From NCBI RefSeq assembly GCF_000373625.1, contig NZ_KB891996.1:124001-188000 (forward strand): a stretch of 64,000 bases of DNA. The letters are read 5' to 3'. The stretch comes from Streptomyces sp. LaPpAH-108 (lineage in GTDB: Bacteria > Actinomycetota > Actinomycetes > Streptomycetales > Streptomycetaceae). Positions 28,110-37,056 of the stretch are shown here, in pieces. Numbering within the stretch: position 1 is the first letter of the stretch; every line of letters starts with the position of its first letter. The position numbers were made by a program, and so were the translations under genes. Under the pieces are notes generated by a model. That model searched no databases, was not told the origin of the DNA, and saw nothing but the letters and a program-made list of their open reading frames with translations.

Positions 28110-29864
28110 GTGACCAGTACCGCGTCCTCCACGGACCTCCGGCAGGGCCAGGCGCCGCCCGACGACGAGCGGCCCTCCTGGCAGCGGCGGCTGCGCCGAT
28201 TCGGCTACGCGCCCGCGGGAGGCGCCCCGGGGGGAGCCGACGTACGGGACCGCCTGGTGCCGCCGTACGCCGAGCCCTCGCCGCGGCTGTGGCAGGTCCT
28301 GGGCGTGCCCCCGCTGCTCGCGGACCGGATCACCCGCTGGTCGGCGTGGGGCGGCCCGCTGCTCGTGACGCTCCTCGCGGGCGTGCTGCGCTTCTGGAAC
28401 CTGGGCAGCCCGCGGGCGGTGATATTCGACGAGACGTACTACGCCAAGGACGCCTGGGCCCTCGTCCACCGGGGCTTCGAGGTCAACTGGGACAAGAACG
28501 CCAACGACGCGGTCCTCCAGACGCACGGCCACCTCTCCGTCCCGCTGGACGCGGCGTACGTCGTGCATCCACCGGTCGGCAAGTACGTGATCGGGCTCGG
28601 CGAGCTGCTCTTCGGGTTCGACCCGTTCGGCTGGCGCTTCATGACCGCGCTGCTCGGCACGCTGAGCGTGCTGATGCTGTGCCGGATCGGGCGCCGGATC
28701 TTCCGGTCGACGTTCCTCGGCTGCCTGGCGGGCCTGCTGATGGCCCTCGACGGCCTGCACTTCGTGATGAGCCGGACCTCGCTGCTCGACGGCGTGCTGA
28801 TGTTCTTCGTGCTGGCGGCCTTCGGCTGTCTGATCCTGGACCGCGACCGCTCACGCGCGAGACTGGCAGCCGCGCTCCCGGTCGGCGAGGACGGCCGGGC
28901 CCGCCCGGACGCGGCCGTCGCGGACACCTTCCGCCTCGGCTGGCGCCCCTGGCGCTGGGCGGCCGGTGTGATGCTGGGCCTGGCCTTCGGCACCAAGTGG
29001 AACGGCCTGTACATCCTGGTCGCGTTCTGCGTGATGGCGGTGCTGTGGGACGTGGGCGCGCGCAAGGTCGCGGGCGCCCGGCACCCGTACGAGGCGGTGC
29101 TGAAGCACGACACCGGCATCACGTTCCTCGCGACGGTCCCGGTGACGATCGCCGTCTACCTGGCTTCCTGGACCGGCTGGATCCTCTCCCCCACGGACGG
29201 CACCGGCGGCTACTTCCGCGACTGGGCCGCGACCGCGGGCAAGGGCGGCTCCTGGACCTTCCTGCCGGACTGGCTGCGCAGCCTGTGGCACTACGAGCAC
29301 GAGGTCTACGAGTTCCACGTCCACCTCTCGTCCCCGCACACCTACCAGTCCAACCCGTGGAGCTGGCTCGTGCTGGGCCGCCCGGTGTCGTACTTCTACG
29401 AGTCCCCCTCCCCCGGCACCGACGGCTGCCCGGCGGACACCGCGGGCAAGTGCGCCCGCGAGGTGCTGGCCATCGGCACCCCGGCGCTGTGGTGGGCGGG
29501 CTGCGCGGCGCTGCTGTACGTCCTGTGGCGCTGGGCCTTCCGCCGCGACTGGCGGGCCGGTGCCATCGCCTGCGGCATCGCGGCCGGGTATCTGCCCTGG
29601 TTCATGTACCAGGAGCGGACGATCTTCCTCTTCTACGCGGTCGTCTTCGTGCCGTTCCTGTGTCTCGCGGTGGCGATGATGCTCGGCGCGATCATCGGCC
29701 CGGCGCACTCCAGCGACACCCGCCGGGTGGTCGGTGCGACGGGCGCGGGCGTCCTGGTGCTGCTGGTCGCCTGGAACTTCATCTACTTCTGGCCGCTGTT
29801 CACGGGCACGGCGATCCCGATCGACCAGTGGCGGTCGCGGATGTGGCTGGACACCTGGGTGTAG
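28110..29864 (+). CDS. pmt: Dolichyl-phosphate-mannose-type protein O-mannosyltransferase
   Basis: A 584-residue GT39 membrane enzyme that transfers mannose from polyprenyl-phosphate-mannose to secreted proteins; in Streptomyces, Pmt glycosylates lipoproteins and serves as part of the phage receptor route. The protein has about 11 hydrophobic segments, the catalytic DE motif in the first external loop (VIFDETYYAKDAW, about residue 110) and the C-terminal PMT-4TMC block (GYLPWFMYQERTIFLFYA). The N-terminal 75 residues are cytosolic and charged. GTG 28110 is chosen because earlier sequence in this frame is antisense to rsmI. Confidence 0.94.
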   Translation: MTSTASSTDLRQGQAPPDDERPSWQRRLRRFGYAPAGGAPGGADVRDRLVPPYAEPSPRLWQVLGVPPLLADRITRWSAWGGPLLVTLLAGVLRFWNLGSPRAVIFDETYYAKDAWALVHRGFEVNWDKNANDAVLQTHGHLSVPLDAAYVVHPPVGKYVIGLGELLFGFDPFGWRFMTALLGTLSVLMLCRIGRRIFRSTFLGCLAGLLMALDGLHFVMSRTSLLDGVLMFFVLAAFGCLILDRDRSRARLAAALPVGEDGRARPDAAVADTFRLGWRPWRWAAGVMLGLAFGTKWNGLYILVAFCVMAVLWDVGARKVAGARHPYEAVLKHDTGITFLATVPVTIAVYLASWTGWILSPTDGTGGYFRDWAATAGKGGSWTFLPDWLRSLWHYEHEVYEFHVHLSSPHTYQSNPWSWLVLGRPVSYFYESPSPGTDGCPADTAGKCAREVLAIGTPALWWAGCAALLYVLWRWAFRRDWRAGAIACGIAAGYLPWFMYQERTIFLFYAVVFVPFLCLAVAMMLGAIIGPAHSSDTRRVVGATGAGVLVLLVAWNFIYFWPLFTGTAIPIDQWRSRMWLDTWV

Positions 29865-29876
29865 CCCGTTCCTTGT

Positions 29877-29908
29877 CGACGGCCCGGCGGCTCACCGCCG
29901 GGCCGTCG
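29877..29908. terminator. Terminator after pmt
   Basis: Perfect 14-bp stem (CGACGGCCCGGCGG at 29877-29890, complement 29895-29908) with a CTCA loop, 12 bases beyond the pmt stop. It overlaps the last codons of the convergent GMC pseudogene. Confidence 0.9.
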
Positions 29909-31615
29909 CCGTTTCCGGGGCCGGGTACGCGGCGAGCAGCGTCTCGGCGGCCTTCTCGCTGATCAGGTAGACGGCGGAGGCGATGAACAGGCCCGGGATG
30001 TCGGGGAAGACGGAGGCGTCGACGACGCGCAGCCCCCGCACGCCGCGCACCCGGAAGTCGCCGTCGAGCACGGCCGCGGGGTCGTCGTCGGAGCCGATCT
30101 TCGCGGTGCCGCAGGCGTGGTGGCCCCAGGACTGGGTGCGGATCCAGTCCTCCAGCCGACCGGTGGTGCGGACCTCGGGCCCGGGGACCAGTTCGCGGGT
30201 GACACCGGCGTCGGCCGCGTGGGCGATGACGTCGCGGGCGATCTCGATCCCGTCGACCATGCCGCGCAGGTCCTCCTGCCAGCCGGGACTGCCCTCGGAG
30301 AAGTAGTGGAACCGGATGTCCGGCGGCTCGGCGGGGTCGGCGGAGCGCAGGCTCACCACGCCGCCCCGGTTCTTGGTGTGCCCCTTGAGGACGACCACGG
30401 CCAGCCGGTCGCGCGCGTGCGAGCCGTCCTCCGCGTAGCCCGGGTAGTAGCCGTGGAAGTCGACGGGCAGCACCAGCAGCATGAGGTCGGAGTCGCCGTC
30501 GGCGACGCTCGACCCGGCGATGAGCGTCGCCAGCAGCCCGTTGGTCGAGTAGGGCCCGCCGTGGTCGTCGTCCCACTCGCCGATCAGCGCGTCGCGGGGC
30601 TGCCCGGGGGCGGGGACGTTCAGCGAGGAGCCGTCGAACAGGGCGTAGTCGTGATCGAGTTCGGCGACCACGGACGCCTCGTAGCGGTCGTGGAGGTTGC
30701 GTCCCACGCCGGGGGCGTCGACGCGTACGGGGATGCCGAGCCGTTCCAGTTCCGCGCGGGGCCGATGCCGGAGAGCATGAGCAGCTGCGGGGTGTTGTAG
30801 GTGCCGCCCGCGAGGACGACCTCCTTGGTGGCGTACGCGATGCCCTCGGCGCTCTCGTCCTCGGTCAGGTCGGCGGGGTCGGGGTCGAGACGGCAGGTCT
30901 CGTGCGAGGAGGCGCCGTACGCCCGGTGCTGTTCCCGGTAGGCGACGCCCACGGCCCGGTCGCCCTCGAAGAGCACCCGGGTCACCAGCGCGTCCGTCCT
31001 GATCGTCAGCCGGTCGCCGACCTGACGGCGTACGTCGAGCAGCCGCTCGCGCGAGCCGTTGCGCACGCCGTCGGCCACGGCGGTCGGGACGAACCCCATG
31101 CCCTGGAAGTCGGGCGGGGTGTCGGCGGCGTTCGGGTCGCGGGGCAGCGGCACGTCGTCGGGGATGCCGAAGCGGTCGCGGGCGGTCCGCTCCACCGCGC
31201 CGATGATGTCGAGGAACCTCGGCTCCCGGCCCGCCAGAGCGGGTGCGGCCCGGGTCGTGCCGAGCCAACCGTCCGTGCCGTGGCGGGCCTTGGCGTCCCG
31301 CTCGGCGGGCGTCTCGCCGGGCAGCGGCTCGGCGTCCTGGCCCTGCCAGTGCTCGAGGCGCCGGAAGCGCTCGCGCATGGCCTCGGTGGACCAGCCGGTG
31401 TCGCCGGTGAGTTCCACCAGCCGCTCCCACTCCTTGCCCTGCGGGAAGAGGGTGATGAGCGCGTTCACCGTCGTACTGCCGCCGAGGGAACTGCCCCGAG
31501 GATAGAGAACGCCGTTCTCCGCGTCGACGAATTTCCGGTCCTCGCGCTGGTTCTCCCGTACGAAAAAGCTCCACGCCGAGCACTGTGCACCTGCGGAAAG
31601 AGCCGCGCCACCCAC
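29892..31615 (-). pseudogene. GMC-family oxidoreductase, N-terminally truncated and frameshifted
   Basis: The remains of an FAD-dependent GMC (choline dehydrogenase-like) oxidoreductase are spread over two frames. The upstream frame carries VLYPRGSSLGGSTTVNALI through TYNTPQLLMLSGIGP; the downstream frame resumes at ELERLGIPVRVDAPGVGRNL and continues to the GHHACGTAKIG motif and the C-terminus. The switch falls at about 30753-30762, consistent with loss of one base in GGCCCCGCGCGG. The N-terminus is also missing: recognisable homology starts near SAWSFFVREN (about 31573), so the roughly 85-95 residue FAD-binding GxGxxG segment is absent, and the 125 bases to the hchA-like gene do not encode it. 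Two independent lesions argue for a real pseudogene. Confidence 0.85.
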
Positions 31616-31707
31616 CGCCTCGCGCCCCTCTGACAGGCCCGTTCGCGCGCGTTGGCCTGGGCGAGGGGCGCCCGAGAACCATCACCGACACAAAGGCTGT
31701 GAGCACG

Positions 31708-32493
31708 ATGGCAACGGCTTCCGGCGAGCTGAGCAAGGAGCCGACTCCGGACCCGGCCGAGGACAACGCCTATTTCCCGTCGCCGTATTCGCTGAGTCAA
31801 TACACCGCGCCGAAGACCGACTTCGCCGGCGTGAAGCACAAGGACGCCTATTCCGGCGACAAGAAGGCGCACCATCTGATGGAGGCGGGCTTCGACATCG
31901 ACGTGGCCACCGTGGGCGGCTATCCGGCGAAGCTGGAGCTGTGGGCGCTGCCGGAGGAGGACGAGGCCGTCCTGTCCGCCTTCGAAGCGCTCAAGCCGAA
32001 GCTCAAGAACCCCCTGGACCTCGCGGACGTCGTCGCGGACGATCTCGGCGAGGACTCGAAGTACGTCGCCGTGTTCATCCCCGGCGGGCACGGGGCCGTG
32101 GTGGGGCTGCCCAGGAGCGAGGACGTGACACGGACGCTGGACTGGGCCCTGGCGAACGACAAGTACGTCATCACCCTGTGCCACGGCCCCGCGGCGCTGC
32201 TCGCGGCCTCCCTGGGCAAGACGGAGTCGCCGTTCAAGGGCTACTCGGTCTGTGTCTTCCCGGACGCGCTCGACGAAGGACCCAACCTGGACATCGGCTA
32301 TCTGCCCGGACGGCTGCAGTGGCTGGTCGCCGGGCTGCTGCGGGAGCAGGGCCTGACCGTCCTCAACGACAAGATGACCGGCCAGGTCCACCAGGACCGC
32401 AGACTCCTCACCGGCGACAGCCCGCTCGCCTCCAACGCGCTCGGCCTGCTGGCGGCGGACGCGCTGGTGGAGGCGACGCGGGACGAGGGCTGA
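31708..32493 (+). CDS. hchA: HchA/DJ-1 superfamily protein with an internal deletion
   Basis: A 261-residue relative of the Hsp31/HchA glyoxalase III chaperone. Family landmarks are PAEDNAYFPSPYSLSQYT at the N-terminus, VAVFIPGGHGAVVGLP, the nucleophile elbow TLCHGPAALLA and GQVHQDRRLLTGDSPLASNALG. Compared with E. coli HchA, about 31 residues are missing between AYSGDKK and HHLMEAGF. That segment holds DERYLPTDNG and the NHPIE glutamate (Glu77) that works with Cys185/His186. The deletion is in frame, so a protein may be made but is probably inactive. ATG 31708 is preferred; a GTG at 31699 is possible. Confidence 0.75.
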   Translation: MATASGELSKEPTPDPAEDNAYFPSPYSLSQYTAPKTDFAGVKHKDAYSGDKKAHHLMEAGFDIDVATVGGYPAKLELWALPEEDEAVLSAFEALKPKLKNPLDLADVVADDLGEDSKYVAVFIPGGHGAVVGLPRSEDVTRTLDWALANDKYVITLCHGPAALLAASLGKTESPFKGYSVCVFPDALDEGPNLDIGYLPGRLQWLVAGLLREQGLTVLNDKMTGQVHQDRRLLTGDSPLASNALGLLAADALVEATRDEG

Positions 32494-32774
32494 GAGGCGG
32501 CTCGGGCGAGGGGAGAGCGGGAGGGGCCCCGGAAGGCAGGCGGTACCCGCCGATACGCCAGGTTTCGCCACCCCCGCACGTCCCCGGCCTGCGGTTTCTC
32601 CATTCGCCATCCGAACGCGCCAGTCGAACACCCCGGCGCCCGCCACCGGCAAACCGGGGCGAACCCCCCGTAGGCCCGGGCGCCGGACGCTTGAGCGAGG
32701 GGGGTCGGTTGGGGTTGGCTCTCTCCTCGGAGGCTCCAGGGGGAGGGCCTTCCGCACGGCCCCCGCGGCCTTGA

Positions 32775-32808
32775 GGCCCGGCTCCGGAACGCACCCCGGA
32801 GCCGGGCC
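32775..32808. terminator. Strong hairpin in the gap before the penicillin-binding genes
   Basis: Perfect 13-bp inverted repeat (GGCCCGGCTCCGG at 32775-32787, complement 32796-32808) with an 8-base loop. It lies 280 bases after the hchA-like stop in a 617-base gene-free interval (32494-33110). Apart from this and the palindrome at 33035, I see no credible gene in the interval. Confidence 0.8.
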
Positions 32809-33034
32809 GGCGACCGGGGGCCCCGGTGGGTCCGGCCGGTCCGACGTCGGCCGGACTCACCCCCACGCGTCCCGCCCGGAGACGCGCCCGCGCCACCCCC
32901 GCGCCACCACAAAGGGCCCGCGCACCACGGCCGTCGGCCGCGCAACATCTCCATTCGGTCAACAATCGACAACTCTCTTCACGAGGGGCCCACGAGCGGT
33001 CCACGAGCGCATACAGTTCCCCCGCACCGATTTT

Positions 33035-33046
33035 TGAACGCGTTCA
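33035..33046. promoter_or_regulatory. Perfect 12-bp palindrome, LacI-type operator candidate
   Basis: TGAACGCGTTCA is a perfect palindrome centred on CpG, the form of LacI/GalR-family operators. It lies 65 bases before the first penicillin-binding protein start, within the likely promoter. No LacI-family gene is nearby. Confidence 0.5.
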
Positions 33047-33110
33047 GTACATCGGGCGCGACGGTCGCACCACGGGGACACGGGGACACGGGGCTGGGGA
33101 GGGACACGTC

Positions 33111-34742
33111 ATGGGCAGGAAAGTCAAGATCGCTGTCGTCAGCGGGGTCTGCGCCGCGATGCTGGGCGGCGCGGGCTACGGGATGTACAACGTCGCCTCC
33201 GCGCTGGGCGGGACCGGGGTCAGCAGCGCGCCCAAGGTGAAGACCGGACCGCCCGACCGGGACGAAGTGGCCGAGACCAGCAAGGCGTTCTTCGCCGCCT
33301 GGACCAGGAACCAGCCCGAGCGCGCGGCCACGTACACCAACTTCCCCGAGGAAGCCCAGCAGTTGCTCACCGCGTACGGCGACGACGCGCACATCACCGG
33401 CGTCCGCATCACCCCCGGCAAGGCCGACGGCACCACCGTGCCGTTCAAGGTGAGCGCGCAGGTGTCGTACGGCGAGAAGTCCGAACCGATCGCGTACAGC
33501 AGCGAGTTGACCGTGGTGCGCGGGGTGAACTCGCACCGGCCGCTGGTCGACTGGGAGCCCTCGGTGGTCTACCCCCGGCTGGAGAAGGGGGACACGCTGA
33601 CCATCGAGGAGGCCGCGAGCCCGCAGGTGGAGGCCGTGGACCGGGACGGCAAGGTGCTGACCCGGGAGAAGTACCCCTCGCTCGGCCCGATCCTCGACGA
33701 ACTGCGCCGGCGCTACGGGGACAAGACCGGTGGCCGGGGCGGCGTGGAGCTGGTGATCCGGCATCAGGACGCGGCGGACGGGGACACGGCCGCCGACACC
33801 ACCTTGATGACGCTGGTCAAGGGCCGCACCGGCAAGCTCAGGACCACCCTCAGCGCGGGCGCGCAGGCGGCGGCCGAGTCGGCGGTCGCCGACTACACCA
33901 ACTCCTCGGTGGTGGCGGTCAAGCCGAGCACCGGCGAGATCCTGGCGGTCGCCAACCACCGCGACGACGGCTTCAACGCGGCCTTCCTCGGCGAGCTGGC
34001 GCCCGGCTCGACCATGAAGATAGTCAGCGCCGCGACCCTCATCGACCACGGCCTGACCACCGCCAACGGCCCGGCGCCCTGCCCGGCCAGCGCCGTCTGG
34101 CAGAGCCAGACCTTCAACAACCTCGCGGACATGAAGCCCAACGAGCAGGCCACGCTCTCCGAGAGCTTCGCCCGCTCCTGCAACACGGCGTTCGTGAAGT
34201 TCGCGGACGACGTGCAGCCGGACTGGCTGACCAAGGAGGCCGGGCAGCGGTTCGGGATCGGGCGCAACGACTGGAAGATCGGCGTGCCGTCCTTCGACGG
34301 CCGGGTGCCCGCACCGGGCGGCCCCGACACGGCGGCCGGGCTGATCGGCCAGGGCCAGGTGCAGATGAGCCCGCTGAACATGGCCTCGGTGACCGCGACC
34401 GCGCTGACCGGTGTCTTCCGCCAGCCGGTGATCGTGCCGCTGAGCCTGGACGGCCGCAAGCCCGCCACCGCCCAGGGCCTGCCCGCCGCCACGTCCCAGC
34501 AGTTGCGCGAGATGATGAACCGCACCGCCCGCTCCGGCACCGCCGCGGGCGTGATGGCCCGGATGAGCGGCGTCATCGGCGCCAAGACCGGTTCCGCCGA
34601 GGTGGACAGCCAGTCGAAGTCCAACAGCTGGTTCACCGGCTACCGCAACGACGTGGCCGCCGCGGCGGTCACCGAGGACGGCGGCCATGGCATCGACGCC
34701 TCCGGCCCGATTGTCGCAAGAGTGCTACGGAGCACGGGCTGA
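33111..34742 (+). CDS. MecA-like penicillin-binding protein (transpeptidase), first copy
   Basis: A 543-residue class B-type PBP anchored by one N-terminal membrane segment (about residues 6-30). An NTF2-like MecA-N domain follows (about 50-160), a dimerisation/linker region, then the transpeptidase domain with the active-site SxxK at Ser300 (GSTMK), SxN at 356-358 (SCN) and KTG at 492-494 (AKTGSAE). It would cross-link peptidoglycan outside the membrane. No SEDS partner gene is adjacent. It is followed 96 bases later by a close paralogue and then by ssgE, which suggests a role in sporulation-specific wall synthesis. Confidence 0.92.
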   Translation: MGRKVKIAVVSGVCAAMLGGAGYGMYNVASALGGTGVSSAPKVKTGPPDRDEVAETSKAFFAAWTRNQPERAATYTNFPEEAQQLLTAYGDDAHITGVRITPGKADGTTVPFKVSAQVSYGEKSEPIAYSSELTVVRGVNSHRPLVDWEPSVVYPRLEKGDTLTIEEAASPQVEAVDRDGKVLTREKYPSLGPILDELRRRYGDKTGGRGGVELVIRHQDAADGDTAADTTLMTLVKGRTGKLRTTLSAGAQAAAESAVADYTNSSVVAVKPSTGEILAVANHRDDGFNAAFLGELAPGSTMKIVSAATLIDHGLTTANGPAPCPASAVWQSQTFNNLADMKPNEQATLSESFARSCNTAFVKFADDVQPDWLTKEAGQRFGIGRNDWKIGVPSFDGRVPAPGGPDTAAGLIGQGQVQMSPLNMASVTATALTGVFRQPVIVPLSLDGRKPATAQGLPAATSQQLREMMNRTARSGTAAGVMARMSGVIGAKTGSAEVDSQSKSNSWFTGYRNDVAAAAVTEDGGHGIDASGPIVARVLRSTG

Positions 34743-34838
34743 GAACAGCCACTCGACGCGGGACTCTAGGGTGGTGCAGTCGTTGGGGAAGTGTGAGGGC
34801 TGCGCGGACCCCGGGGAGAGCGCGGAGGGCTTGGGACT

Positions 34839-36500
34839 GTGGGCAAGAGAAGGCGTGCCGCCGAGCGGCCGAAGACCAGACCCGCCGTACTCGGCGGGAT
34901 GATCGCCGTGGTCGTCGGCGGCGCGGGCTTCGGCCTCTACGCGCTGTACGAGGGCGGCGCGTCGGCCGACGACCGGACCCTGTCGGACCACAAGGAGGTC
35001 AAGACGGGTCCGCCGAGCGCCCTCGAGGTGAAGACGGCCGCCACCCGCTTCCTGACGGCCTGGCAGAAGAACGACCCGGCCAGGGCCGCCGCCGTCACCG
35101 ACGACGCCCCCGCCGCCACCGCCCTGCTCACCGGCTACACCAAGGACGCCCGGCTGAAGGACGTCACCCTCACCGCGGGCAAGCGCGCGGGCGCGAAGGT
35201 GCCGTTCTCGGTGAAGGCGACCGTCTCCTTCGAGGGCACCGACAAGCCGCTGGCGTACGACAGTTCACTGACCGTGGTGCGCCGTAAGTCCGACGGCGCG
35301 GCGGTGGTGGACTGGCAGCCTTCCGTCGTCCACCCGGATCTGAAGGACGGCGACAAGCTGGTCACCGGCGAGTCCGGCACCCCGCCGATCAAGGCCCTGG
35401 ACCGTGACGGCGGCGAGCTGACGACGGCCGAGTTCCCTTCCCTGGGCACGGTGCTGGACGGCCTGCGTGAGAAGTACGGCAAGCAGGCGGGCGGCACAGC
35501 GGGCGTGGAGCTGCGCGTGGTGCGCGGCAAGGCGTCCGAGAAGGCCGGGCTGTCCGACAAGACGCTGGTGGCGCTGAGCGCGGGCACCCCGGGCACGGTG
35601 AAGACCACGCTGAGCCCGACGCTCCAGGCGGCGGCCGAGCAGCAGGTGGACAAGCGGGAGAAGGCGTCCGTGGTCGCCCTGCGCGCCTCCACCGGGGAGA
35701 TCCTGGCGGTCGCCAACAGCGGGCACGGCTTCAACACCGCGTTCCAGGGCTCGCTGGCCCCCGGTTCCACCATGAAGATCATCACCTCCTCGCTGCTGAT
35801 CGAGAAGGGCCTGGCGTCGCCGGACAAGAAGCACCCCTGCCCGAAGACGTACACGTACGGCGGCTGGAAGTTCCACAACGACGACGACTTCTCGATCAAG
35901 GGCGGCACCTTCAAGGCGAGCTTCGGGCGCTCCTGCAACACCGCCTTCATCAGCCAGGCGAAGAAGCTGAAGAACGACGACCTGACCAAGCAGGCGCAGC
36001 AGGTCTTCGGCCTCTCCATGGACAACTGGCAGATCGGCGTGCCGACACTGGACGGCTCGGTGCCGGTGCAGTCGGCGGCCCCGATGGCGGCCTCGCTGAT
36101 CGGGCAGGGCGGGGTGCGGATGAACCCGCTGAACATGGCGTCGGTCGCGGCGACCGTGAAGACGGGCACCTTCCACCAGCCGTACCTGGTCGCGCCGTCG
36201 GTGGACCACCGCACGCTGGCGACCGCCTCGCGCACCCTGTCCGCGAAGACGCTGGCCGATCTGCGGGAGCTGATGCAGTTCACCGCGGCCTACGGCACCG
36301 CCGCCGAGGCGATGGCCGGGCTCGGCCCGGACTACGGCGCGAAGACCGGCTCGGCCGAGGTGGACAACCAGAAGAAGCCCAACGGCTGGTTCACCGCCTA
36401 CAAGGGCGACCTCGCCTCGGCGGGCGTGGTCCAGGCGGGCGGCCACGGCGGCGACACGGCGGGGCCGATCGTCGCGACCCTGCTGAAGCTCGGGAGCTGA
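34839..36500 (+). CDS. MecA-like penicillin-binding protein (transpeptidase), second copy
   Basis: A 553-residue paralogue of the preceding gene with the same order: cytosolic basic start, membrane segment at about 16-36, NTF2-like domain, then transpeptidase with Ser310 (GSTMK), SCN at 365-367 and KTG at 502-504. It begins with GTG after a GGAGAGCGCGGAGG-type stretch. The pair arose by tandem duplication, but the membrane and linker sequences have diverged, so both copies are probably functional and specialised. The divergence is not recent: the DNA sequences are clearly different. Confidence 0.92.
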   Translation: MGKRRRAAERPKTRPAVLGGMIAVVVGGAGFGLYALYEGGASADDRTLSDHKEVKTGPPSALEVKTAATRFLTAWQKNDPARAAAVTDDAPAATALLTGYTKDARLKDVTLTAGKRAGAKVPFSVKATVSFEGTDKPLAYDSSLTVVRRKSDGAAVVDWQPSVVHPDLKDGDKLVTGESGTPPIKALDRDGGELTTAEFPSLGTVLDGLREKYGKQAGGTAGVELRVVRGKASEKAGLSDKTLVALSAGTPGTVKTTLSPTLQAAAEQQVDKREKASVVALRASTGEILAVANSGHGFNTAFQGSLAPGSTMKIITSSLLIEKGLASPDKKHPCPKTYTYGGWKFHNDDDFSIKGGTFKASFGRSCNTAFISQAKKLKNDDLTKQAQQVFGLSMDNWQIGVPTLDGSVPVQSAAPMAASLIGQGGVRMNPLNMASVAATVKTGTFHQPYLVAPSVDHRTLATASRTLSAKTLADLRELMQFTAAYGTAAEAMAGLGPDYGAKTGSAEVDNQKKPNGWFTAYKGDLASAGVVQAGGHGGDTAGPIVATLLKLGS

Positions 36501-36523
36501 CCCGCCCGGCCCCCGCGTGAGAA

Positions 36524-36558
36524 CGAGCCCGTCCCCAGCTCAGCTGCGGACGGGCTCG
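36524..36558. terminator. Terminator between the second PBP gene and ssgE
   Basis: 11-bp perfect inverted repeat (CGAGCCCGTCC at 36524-36534, complement 36548-36558) between convergent genes. The right arm is inside the last codons of ssgE. Confidence 0.75.
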
Positions 36559-36893
36559 GCCGTGTAGGTGCGGCGCAGGAAGCGCATGAGGGCTTTGACG
36601 TCGAACTGCACGACCTCGACGCCCTGCGGGGAGTGGAACTCCACGACCGCCTGGACCCGGCCGCACGGCCAGACCCGTACGTCCCCGTCACCGCTCTCGG
36701 CGGGGGCCCGCAGCCCTTCCTCCAGGAGCGCGCGGGAGAAGGTCCACTCCTGCGGTCCGGGCAGCCCCACGCGGACCGACCAGGGGTCGGTGTCGGGGTC
36801 GTAGGTCAGCATGACGGGTACGGCTCCCGGCTCGTCCTCGTCCGTCTCGTCCGTCACGATGTGGGCGCGCGCGTACTGCTCGACTACAGACAT
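36540..36893 (-). CDS. ssgE: SsgA-like sporulation/cell-division protein SsgE
   Basis: A 117-residue SALP-family protein, a group found only in sporulating actinomycetes, where members guide FtsZ, wall synthesis and spore separation. Family features are visible: PVMLTYDPDTDPWSVRV, the W-x-F-x-R-x-L-L-x-E-G-L stretch (EWTFSRALLEEGL), DVRVWPCG and the C-terminal FLRRTY. In S. coelicolor the SALP located beside two tandem PBP genes and a cobalt-type ECF transporter is, from memory, ssgE, linked to spore release by autolytic separation. SALPs are thought to recruit PBPs and autolysins, so the neighbouring PBP genes are suggestive. Divergent from the metal transporter. Confidence 0.85.
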   Translation of the reverse strand: MSVVEQYARAHIVTDETDEDEPGAVPVMLTYDPDTDPWSVRVGLPGPQEWTFSRALLEEGLRAPAESGDGDVRVWPCGRVQAVVEFHSPQGVEVVQFDVKALMRFLRRTYTAEPVRS

Positions 36894-37018
36894 CGGATCG
36901 CCCTCTCACATGGGGTGACATCGCCGGAGCCGTCCATCCACCTCGTCTCTAATGTCCCATATTTTCCGATTTACGCCCCCGGAGTGCCGAGACTTCACCA
37001 ACGGAGACCCCCTCCCTC

Positions 37019-37035
37019 TTGCAAAGGGTTTGCAA
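37019..37035. promoter_or_regulatory. Nur-type nickel-responsive operator
   Basis: TTGCAAAGGGTTTGCAA reads as TTGCAA-N5-TTGCAA, an exact match to the Nur (nickel uptake regulator, Fur family) box as I recall it from S. coelicolor; it is also a palindrome with 7-bp arms around GGG. It begins 37 bases before the transporter start and overlaps the presumptive -35 element, the position expected for repression by nickel-loaded Nur. Confidence 0.75.
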
Positions 37036-37056
37036 CAAGCCTCTAAAATCACCCTG
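37019..37056 (+). promoter_or_regulatory. Probable leaderless promoter of the ECF transporter
   Basis: TTGCAA (37019-37024) could serve as -35 and TAAAAT (37044-37049) as -10 with a 19-base spacer. The -10 ends six bases before the GTG start, so transcription would begin at or next to the start codon, and no ribosome-binding sequence is visible. Confidence 0.5.

Noticed and set aside
32298..33004. Possible genes in the gap before the PBP genes
   Set aside because: The frames are Arg/Pro/Ser-rich, overlap a strong hairpin and lack homology or ribosome sites.
37019..37035. Zur operator reading of the TTGCAA palindrome
   Set aside because: Streptomyces Zur boxes are of the TGAAAATGATTTTCA type; this sequence fits the Nur spacing instead.
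36894..37055. Cobalamin riboswitch upstream of the CbiM-type gene
   Set aside because: The interval is short, lacks the conserved B12-box, and the promoter seems leaderless; a Nur box explains regulation better.
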